Positions 5,924-10,966 of a stretch of 10,966 nt of DNA are shown here, one piece after another; the stretch's first letter is position 1, and every line of letters starts with the position of its first letter. Position numbers and translations under genes: made by a program. The stretch covers positions 1 through 10,966 of the forward strand of contig JBJXGF010000069.1 of NCBI GenBank assembly GCA_046153015.1, given 5' to 3'. This DNA comes from JBJXGF01 sp046153015. Its GTDB lineage: Bacteria; Actinomycetota; Acidimicrobiia; Acidimicrobiales; CAIXPF01. The notes beneath the pieces were generated by a model. It was not told the origin of the DNA and did not search any database. It was given only the letters and a program-made list of their open reading frames with translations.

Positions 5924-6952
5924 CTACGGCTTGGGGGACGGGGCGGCCAGGGAGCCGGTGAAGAGCGTTGCGGCGGGCGACGCGGCGGACAGGGCTTCGG
6001 CGGCGAGCACCACCGCGGCCGCGGTGTACGTCGACTGCTCCCCTGCGGGGAACGAGTCCTGCTGAGGGTGCACGATCCCGGTCCAGTACCGCCCGTCCGG
6101 CAGGCGCATCGTCTGGGCCCACATGTACAGCTCGACCGCCCGACCGTGCTCGCCGGCCGCCAAGTGGGCGATGGCGCACTCGCAGGTCTCGGCGGCGGTG
6201 ACCCACGGGCGATCCGACACGCAGCGCACCCCCCGCCCGCCCATCACGAACGCCGCTCGACGGGTGTCGAGCCGGGCCCTGGCCTCCTCGCCGGTGACGA
6301 CCCCGGCGAGCACCGGGTAGTACCAGTCCATCGCCCAGCGGTGCTTGGGCGCGAAGGCCTCCGGCGCCTCGGCTATCACCCGGCACAGGCGCTCGAGGGC
6401 CCGCTCCCAGCGGGGCCGTTCGTAGCCGAGGAGGGACGCCAACGCCAGCGCGCAGCGCAGCGAGTGGCTGATCGACGAGGAGCCGGTGAGCAGCGCGAAC
6501 GGCCAGGGCCGGCCGTCGGAGTGGCGGGCCCAGAGGATCTCGCCGCGCTCGGTCTGCAGGCCGAGCACGAACTCGATCGCCCGCTCGACGGTGGGCCAGA
6601 GGGTCTCGGCGAAGCCGCGGTCCCCGGTGCAGAGCCAGTGGTGCCACACGCCGGCGGCGGGATAGGCGCACACGTTGGCGTCGAGCTTGTCGTGCTCGAC
6701 CCGGTCGGCGAGGTAGTACTGATGCCAGGCGCCGTCGGGCCGTTGGGCGCCCACCAGCCAGTCGAAGGCGGCCTCGGCGGCGGCCCGTTCGCCGCCCGCC
6801 GAGAGCGCCATGGCCGCCTCGGTGTGGTTCCACGGGTCGGCGTGCCCGCCCTCGAACCACGGGATCATGCCCGAGCGGAGCTGGCACGAGGCGATGAAGT
6901 CGACGGTGGCGGCCAGCTCGGCGGCGCTGACCACGCCGGGCAGCTCAACCAC
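5924..6952 (-). CDS. Terpenoid-cyclase/prenyltransferase-fold (alpha-toroid) protein
   Basis: A 342-residue protein with the repeated QW-like motifs of (alpha/alpha)6 toroids. Examples are CQLRSGMIPW (about residues 23-32), AAFDWLVGAQRPDGAWHQYY (61-80), FVLGLQTERGEILW (128-141) and YMWAQTMRLPDGRYW. It is often annotated as prenyltransferase or squalene-cyclase-like, but it is about half the size of squalene-hopene cyclase. I see no DxDD acid motif, so cyclase activity should not be assumed. A conserved-looking polar patch, DANVCAYPAAGVWHHW, may line the cavity. No signal peptide is visible. The GTG at 6950-6952 is the likely start; its first bases overlap the last 8 nt of the upstream methyltransferase gene, implying translational coupling. 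The same operon begins with a GT4 glycosyltransferase, so the protein may act on or bind a lipid-linked or glycosylated compound. A sugar-processing toroid (glycosidase-like) is the main alternative. Confidence 0.75.
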   Translation of the reverse strand: MVELPGVVSAAELAATVDFIASCQLRSGMIPWFEGGHADPWNHTEAAMALSAGGERAAAEAAFDWLVGAQRPDGAWHQYYLADRVEHDKLDANVCAYPAAGVWHHWLCTGDRGFAETLWPTVERAIEFVLGLQTERGEILWARHSDGRPWPFALLTGSSSISHSLRCALALASLLGYERPRWERALERLCRVIAEAPEAFAPKHRWAMDWYYPVLAGVVTGEEARARLDTRRAAFVMGGRGVRCVSDRPWVTAAETCECAIAHLAAGEHGRAVELYMWAQTMRLPDGRYWTGIVHPQQDSFPAGEQSTYTAAAVVLAAEALSAASPAATLFTGSLAAPSPKP

Positions 6953-7688
6953 CGCGGCCCGCCCGGCCGCCGGGCGCTTTGCGGGCGTACACGACCACGC
7001 TCTTGGCGAGCAGCGGGTCGAGGGCTCGCTCCAACCACCGCAGCGGGCGCGGCCGGGTGGTCAGCTCCCACACGAGAGCCCGGTGGTACGCCGCGCACAA
7101 TGGGTGGTCGCTGCGCTCGACTCCCACCGCGCAGCGCAGCCACCAGTACGGGGTGTGCAGCGCGTGGGCCCGGCCCACGCCGGTGGGGGTGAGGCCGGCG
7201 CCGCTCAGCAGGCGGCGCAGCTCGACCTCGGTGTACACCCGCAGGTGGCCGCCCTGCTGCGCGGGAGCGTGATAGTCCGCCGACAGCGCCCAGCACACCC
7301 GCTCGGACAGCCAGGCCGGCGCCGTCAAGGCCAGCGACCCGCCGGGGCGCAGCACCCGGGCCAGCTCGGCTGCCGCCCCCTCGTCGTCAACCACGTGCTC
7401 GATCACCTCGGCGGCGACGATCCGGTCGAACGCGCCGTCGGCGAAGGGCAGCGCCGCCGCGTCGGCCTGCACCGACGCTGCGAACGCTCCCGGCGGCGCC
7501 TCGCCGGTTTCGAGCATCCCGGCGAAGTAGGCGTTGCACACGGTCAGGTCGCCGGCCGATAGGTCGCAGGCGGTGACCAGCCCGCCCCGCCGCAGCGCCT
7601 CGAACGCGTGGCGGCCGTTGCCGGCGCCGAGGTCGAGCAGCCGCTCGCCGGGGCGCAGGCCGAGTCGATCGAAGTCGACGGTGAGCAT
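6945..7688 (-). CDS. Class I SAM-dependent methyltransferase (Methyltransf_11-like)
   Basis: A 247-residue cytoplasmic methyltransferase. Motif I is ERLLDLGAGNGRHAFEALRR (about residues 15-34). It is followed by VTACDLSAGDL for the ribose-binding acidic residue, ADAAALPFADGAFDRIVAAE with VIEHVVD as motifs II/III, and LARVLRPGGSLALTAPAWLS as post-motif. The C-terminal third contains HLRVYTEVELRRLLSGAGL and an aromatic stretch YWWLRCAVGV, typical of the UbiE/Methyltransf_11 group. The substrate is unknown; the setting between a GT4 glycosyltransferase and a toroid protein suggests a sugar- or lipid-containing intermediate. The ATG at 7686-7688 lies 11 nt after the glycosyltransferase stop and the stop codon overlaps the next gene, so the three genes form one operon. 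No strong ribosome site precedes it, consistent with coupling. Confidence 0.88.
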   Translation of the reverse strand: MLTVDFDRLGLRPGERLLDLGAGNGRHAFEALRRGGLVTACDLSAGDLTVCNAYFAGMLETGEAPPGAFAASVQADAAALPFADGAFDRIVAAEVIEHVVDDEGAAAELARVLRPGGSLALTAPAWLSERVCWALSADYHAPAQQGGHLRVYTEVELRRLLSGAGLTPTGVGRAHALHTPYWWLRCAVGVERSDHPLCAAYHRALVWELTTRPRPLRWLERALDPLLAKSVVVYARKAPGGRAGRGG

Positions 7689-7699
7689 CGGCGAACGCG

Positions 7700-8998
7700 T
7701 TACCCGTCGGCTCGGGCCGGCCGACGCGGCGCCTCGTCGAGCAACGCCCGGTACTGGTCGACGGTGCGCGCCGCCGTGCGCCGCCACGACCAGCGCTCGA
7801 TGACCCGGGCTCGTCCCGCGGCGCCGACGCCGGCCCGCCAGCCGGCCGGGTCGTCCAGCACCCTGCGCAGCGCTGCGGCCAGGGCCTCGCTGTCGCCCGG
7901 CGTCACCAGCAGGGCGGTGTCGCCGTCGGCGCCCACCACCTCGGGCAGCGCGCCGCCGGTGGTGGCCACGAGCGGGATCCCGCAGGCCATCGCCTCGATC
8001 GCCGGCAGCGAGAACCCCTCGTAGAGCGACGGGACGACCGCCGCTTCGGACTGCGCGTACAGCTCGATGATCCGGTCCTCTGGGACGCCGTGCACCCATT
8101 CCACGCAGCCTTCGAGGCCCAGCCGCTCGATGGCCTGGGCCGAGGCGCCCTTGGGCTTGGGCCGCCCGATCACCACGAGGCGCACGTCGGGGCGCTCGGT
8201 GCGCAGCTTCGCCAGCGCCTCGAGCAGGTAGCGCAGGCCCTTCATCGTCACGTCGGCCGAGGCGGTGGTGATGAGCTGGCCGCTGCGAGGGGTGATCTCG
8301 GGACGAGGCCGGAACTCCTCGGGGTCGACGCCGACCGGCACCACGTGCAGGCGATCGGCCGGCACGCGATGGTCGGCGAGGATGTCGCGCCGGCTGCTCT
8401 CGGACACCGTGATCACCCGCGGGAGCCGCCGCGCCACCCGGGTCTGCATGCGGGTGAACCCGTACCAGCGGGCCTTCGCCAGCCGGGACCAGCGGGTGGG
8501 GGCGTGCGCCATCTCGAGGCGGCGGTCCACCGTGATCGGATGGTGGATGGCGCCGAGCACCGGCAGGCCCTCGCGCTGGAGCAGCAGGAGGCCATAGCCG
8601 AGGCATTGGTTGTCGTGCGCCACGTCGAACTCGCCCACGCGGGCCCGCAACGCCCGCCAGGCCCGCAGCGAGAAGGCCAGCGGCTCCGGGAAGTTGCCGA
8701 GCGAGAACGAGGCGACCTCCACCCAGTCGGGCCAGGTCTTCAGCTCCCAGACGCCCGGCAGGCGCATGGGGTAGTGGTCGTTGAAGATGTCGAGCGAGGG
8801 CAGCGCCACGAGCGGCACCCGGGGGTCGAGCTCGGGATAGGGCTGACCGCCGAAGCACTCCACGTGATGGCCGAGCTCAACGAGGGCCCGGGTGAGCTGG
8901 CGGGTGTAGACCCCCTGGCCGCCGACGTGGGGCTTGCCCCGGTAGCTCAGGAACGCGATGCGCAGCGGCCGGTCAGACGGGTCGGACGGGTCGGACAT
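7700..8998 (-). CDS. GT4-family glycosyltransferase (GT-B fold)
   Basis: A 432-residue glycosyltransferase with two Rossmann-like domains. The N-terminal acceptor domain begins LRIAFLSYRGKPHVGGQGVY, with the GGxG loop of family GT4 at residues 26-29. VITVSESSRRDILADHRVPA and HVVPVGVDPEEFRP mark the domain junction. The nucleotide-sugar domain carries KGLRYLLEALA, RLVVIGRP and the diagnostic AAVVPSLYEGFSLPAIEAMA, with the E-x7-E pair in EGFSLPAIE, then CGIPLVATTGGALPEVV. GT4 enzymes use activated sugars with retention of configuration; donor and acceptor cannot be read here. An in-frame GTG 12 nt upstream (9008-9010) overlaps a TAACGT -10-like hexamer and would lie before the predicted transcription start, so the ATG at 8996-8998 is preferred. 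First gene of the operon with the methyltransferase and toroid genes. The first nine codons derive from a 9-bp tandem repeat. Confidence 0.92.
   Translation of the reverse strand: MSDPSDPSDRPLRIAFLSYRGKPHVGGQGVYTRQLTRALVELGHHVECFGGQPYPELDPRVPLVALPSLDIFNDHYPMRLPGVWELKTWPDWVEVASFSLGNFPEPLAFSLRAWRALRARVGEFDVAHDNQCLGYGLLLLQREGLPVLGAIHHPITVDRRLEMAHAPTRWSRLAKARWYGFTRMQTRVARRLPRVITVSESSRRDILADHRVPADRLHVVPVGVDPEEFRPRPEITPRSGQLITTASADVTMKGLRYLLEALAKLRTERPDVRLVVIGRPKPKGASAQAIERLGLEGCVEWVHGVPEDRIIELYAQSEAAVVPSLYEGFSLPAIEAMACGIPLVATTGGALPEVVGADGDTALLVTPGDSEALAAALRRVLDDPAGWRAGVGAAGRARVIERWSWRRTAARTVDQYRALLDEAPRRPARADG
8972..8998. repeat. Three tandem 9-bp units at the glycosyltransferase start
   Basis: GTCAGACGG, GTCGGACGG and GTCGGACAT follow each other at 8972-8998. 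On the coding strand they encode the repeated Ser-Asp-Pro at the protein's N-terminus right after the start codon. Being in multiples of three bases, unit gain or loss would keep the frame. Confidence 0.6.
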
Positions 8999-9008
8999 GT
9001 CGCCTCGC

Positions 9009-9014
9009 ACGTTA
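9009..9014 (-). promoter_or_regulatory. Candidate -10 element TAACGT for the glycosyltransferase operon
   Basis: TAACGT on the minus strand fits TAnnnT and ends 10 nt before the preferred ATG at 8998. The 101-nt region 8999-9099 between the divergent starts is otherwise almost pure G and C, without a visible -35. A GAGG a few nt before the ATG could also act as a weak ribosome site. Confidence 0.4.
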
Positions 9015-9085
9015 GCGGCGCCGTCGCTGGCGCCCGGGGCGGCCGCCGGCCCCGCCGGGCGACCACCGCCTGTCGCCGCCGGCGC

Positions 9086-9091
9086 TACGGT
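9086..9091 (+). promoter_or_regulatory. Candidate -10 element TACGGT for leaderless dtd
   Basis: TACGGT fits TAnnnT and ends 8 nt before the GTG start of dtd. No Shine-Dalgarno sequence precedes the GTG. A transcript starting at or next to the GTG is expected. Confidence 0.45.
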
Positions 9092-9099
9092 GTCGGCCG

Positions 9100-9552
9100 G
9101 TGCGGGCGTTGGTGCAGCGGGTGCTCGAGGCGAAGGTGGAGGTGCGGGCCCCGAGCGGCGAGCGCGAGCTCACCGGCGCCATCGGCCCCGGCCTGTGCGT
9201 GCTGGTGGGCGTGGCCCGGACCGACACCGCCGCCAACGCCGTGAAGCTGGCCGCCAAGGTGTGGGGCCTGCGGGTGATGGACGACGACCGGGGCGTGATG
9301 AACCGCTCGGTGGGGGAGACGACCGGCGCGGTGCTGGTGGTGTCCCAGTTCACGCTCTACGGCAACACCGACCGGGGCCGGCGGCCGTCGTGGCTGGACG
9401 CCGCCCCGCCGGAGGAGGCCGAGCCGCTGGTGCGCGCCTTCGCCGACGAGCTGCGCCGCCTGGGCGCCACGGTGGCCGAGGGTCGGTTCCGGGCCGAGAT
9501 GCTGGTGTCGCTCGTGAACGACGGCCCGGTCACCCTGCTGCTGGAGCTGTAG
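9100..9552 (+). CDS. dtd: D-aminoacyl-tRNA deacylase
   Basis: A 150-residue cytosolic proofreading enzyme that hydrolyses D-amino acids, and glycine mischarged on tRNA-Ala, from tRNA. It is full length and nearly canonical: start VRALVQRVLEAKVEV (read as Met), then TGAIGPGLCVLVGVARTDT, KVWGLRVMDDDRGVMNRSV, the active-site SQFTLYG at residues 82-88, and the C-terminal NDGPVT at 140-145 that supplies the cross-subunit Gly-cisPro recognition element. Pfam family Tyr_Deacylase. The GTG at 9100 fits the family N-terminus exactly and sits 8 nt after a -10-like TACGGT, which suggests leaderless expression. Its last 23 nt overlap the convergent lnt homologue. Function is among the safest assignments in the window. 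Confidence 0.96.
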   Translation: MRALVQRVLEAKVEVRAPSGERELTGAIGPGLCVLVGVARTDTAANAVKLAAKVWGLRVMDDDRGVMNRSVGETTGAVLVVSQFTLYGNTDRGRRPSWLDAAPPEEAEPLVRAFADELRRLGATVAEGRFRAEMLVSLVNDGPVTLLLEL

Positions 9553-10966
9553 CCGCCGGCTCACCCTGACGGCGCCGCCACCGGGCCAGCCCGTGGGCCG
9601 AGGCCACCGCCAGCGCCGCCCCGGCGAGGCCGGGCCAGGGGCCGGTCTGCACGCTCCAGGTGAGGCCGCGGCGGCGCTCGATCACCGCGCTCAGCACCCG
9701 ACGCTCGCTCACCGCGCTGCGTTCGAGCACCCGGCCCGACGGCGAGATCACCGCGCTGAACCCGGTGGGGGCGGCCTGGAGCACGTACCGCCCGGTTTCG
9801 AGGGCGCGCAGGCGGGAGGAGGCCACCTGCTGGCTCTGCACGATCGTCAACCAGTAGGAGGCGCCGTTGGTGGGGTTGAGCAGCACCTCGCCCCCTTGGC
9901 GCACCCCCTCGCGGGCCCGGTGGTCGAAGAAGACCTCCCACGAGATGGCGATCGCCATCCGCCCCGACGGGGTGTCGAGCACCGCCGGCCCCGTGCCGGG
10001 CTCCGCCTCCCGGGGGATCGCCCGGTCGACCAGACCGCCCGAGAGCGGGCTCACCACCGCCCGCAGCGGCACATACTCCCCGAAGGGCACGCGATGCACC
10101 TTGTCGTAGCGGCTCACCACCGCGCCCGACGGGTTGAACACCACCGAGGCGTTGAGGAACGAGTCGGGCAGGGTCTCCACGATGCCCGGGATCAGCGTGG
10201 CCGAGAGCGAACGGGCGAGCGAGGCAAGCTCGCGCTGCTCCCGGTTGTCGGCCAACGCGCCGGTGACGGTGACCGCGTTCTCCGGCCAGAGCACCACGTC
10301 GACGGGGCGGGCCACGTCGGCCGAGGCGGCGAGGTGGGCGATCGTCACGTCCCGCGGGTCGGTCGACGCGGCCCGTGTGCGTTGCGGGCCGCCGCCCTGC
10401 ACCACCGCCACCGACAGCTCGCCGATCGGACGGCCCGACGGCGCGACCGCCGCCGCCAGCGCGGCCAGCGCCACCGCCCCGGCCGCCGCCGCGACAGCGC
10501 CGATCCGGCGCGACCACAACGCCGACAGCGCGACCCCCACGCACACCACGGCGACGGTGAGCAGCGGCGGGCCGGCCACCCTCACGAGCGCGGCCAGCGG
10601 CCCGGCGGCCTGGCCCATGGCCACGGTGGAGAGCGGCACCCCGCCGAACGGCCACGAGGCGCGGGCCATCTCGGCCAGCGTGATGGCGCCGGGCAGCGCG
10701 AGGCGACGCCACGCGGCGGGCGGCACGACGGCGCAGGCCAGGCCGTAGTAGAGCGGGTAGAACACCGACGAGGCCACGTAGCCGGGCGGCGTCAGGTCGA
10801 ACATCCAGATGGTGGACGGGGCGAGCCAAGCGAAGGCGAACAGCCAGCCGAGCCGGAACCGGGAGCGGGCGGCCCGGTCGGCGATCGCCCGGTCGAGCAG
10901 CGCGAAGCCGACGAACGCAGCCGGCCACCATCCCCAGGGGGGCGCGGCGGCGGCGACGGCCAGCCC
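9530..10966 (-). CDS. lnt: Apolipoprotein N-acyltransferase homologue with Ser replacing the catalytic Cys (partial, 5' end outside window)
   Basis: 478 codons are visible; the start lies beyond 10966. Lnt N-acylates the N-terminal cysteine of lipoproteins at the membrane. The visible N-terminus, PPWGWWPAAFVGFALLDRA, and the following hydrophobic helices match the Lnt membrane domain. A periplasmic nitrilase-like domain then follows. Residues equivalent to the E. coli triad are Glu in LWPENAV (codon 10280-10282) and Lys in RYDKVHRVPFGEYVPL (10100-10102), which also keeps the second essential Glu. At the nucleophile site the usual CYE is SWE: codon 9941-9943 is TCG, Ser. No Cys occurs anywhere in the nitrilase domain. 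A final hydrophobic segment and an Arg-rich tail end the protein. It may use Ser, be inactive in the known reaction, or have another role. Its 3' end overlaps dtd by 23 bp in convergent orientation. Two lipoprotein genes lie elsewhere in the window. Confidence 0.88.
   Translation of the reverse strand, partial: GLAVAAAAPPWGWWPAAFVGFALLDRAIADRAARSRFRLGWLFAFAWLAPSTIWMFDLTPPGYVASSVFYPLYYGLACAVVPPAAWRRLALPGAITLAEMARASWPFGGVPLSTVAMGQAAGPLAALVRVAGPPLLTVAVVCVGVALSALWSRRIGAVAAAAGAVALAALAAAVAPSGRPIGELSVAVVQGGGPQRTRAASTDPRDVTIAHLAASADVARPVDVVLWPENAVTVTGALADNREQRELASLARSLSATLIPGIVETLPDSFLNASVVFNPSGAVVSRYDKVHRVPFGEYVPLRAVVSPLSGGLVDRAIPREAEPGTGPAVLDTPSGRMAIAISWEVFFDHRAREGVRQGGEVLLNPTNGASYWLTIVQSQQVASSRLRALETGRYVLQAAPTGFSAVISPSGRVLERSAVSERRVLSAVIERRRGLTWSVQTGPWPGLAGAALAVASAHGLARWRRRQGEPAATAPAAG

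Noticed and set aside
5256..6065. A rightward open frame across the repeat cluster, broken only once at 5706-5708, with recurring peptides GFSGDVMG and GVSSPENPDGVA
   Set aside because: The repeated peptides are just the DNA repeats translated, the frame overlaps the true methyltransferase end and the toroid gene, and stop codons are rare by chance at this GC content.
7689..8858. Leftward extension of the Methyltransf_11 frame over the glycosyltransferase gene
   Set aside because: It is a shadow frame; GT4 motifs lie in the other frame and the methyltransferase N-terminus starts at 7688.
9008..9010. Alternative GTG start for the GT4 glycosyltransferase
   Set aside because: It overlaps the putative -10 TAACGT and adds only four residues; the ATG at 8998 fits better.

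Overview
The window is very GC-rich and densely coding. Short TAnnnT hexamers lie 8-10 nt before several start codons, which suggests leaderless transcription. There are cysteine-anchored lipoproteins, GtrA and GT4 envelope proteins and an Lnt homologue. Together these point to a high-GC actinobacterium. An Acidimicrobiia-like lineage is my best guess from protein flavour, but no phylogenetic marker here proves it. I see no rRNA, tRNA, transposase, phage gene or CRISPR array.

Layout. (1) 1-1766, leftward: the N-terminal part of an O-methyltransferase-type enzyme cut by the window edge, and a LuxR-type regulator. Both have conspicuous inverted repeats in front of them. (2) 1767-4156, leftward: two secreted lipoproteins, a PQQ-type sugar (sorbosone) dehydrogenase followed by an SLT-family lytic transglycosylase. 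(3) 4212-5362, rightward: a GtrA membrane protein and a small class I methyltransferase, divergent from block 2. (4) 5363-5923: a gene-free convergent intergenic region with six copies of a 13-bp word in two orientations, including an almost exact 98-bp duplication. (5) 5924-8998, leftward: a tightly coupled operon of GT4 glycosyltransferase, class I methyltransferase and a terpenoid-cyclase-fold (alpha-toroid) protein. (6) 9100-10966: dtd (rightward) and an apolipoprotein N-acyltransferase homologue (leftward, 5' end outside the window) whose 3' ends overlap by 23 bp.

How the genes may fit together (inference). Much of the window concerns the cell envelope: two lipoproteins, an enzyme of the lipoprotein-acylation family, a GtrA flippase-like protein and a GT4/methyltransferase/toroid operon that could make a methylated glycoconjugate. 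The two most unusual points are the Lnt homologue with serine in place of its catalytic cysteine, and the short interspersed repeat cluster at 5439-5848.
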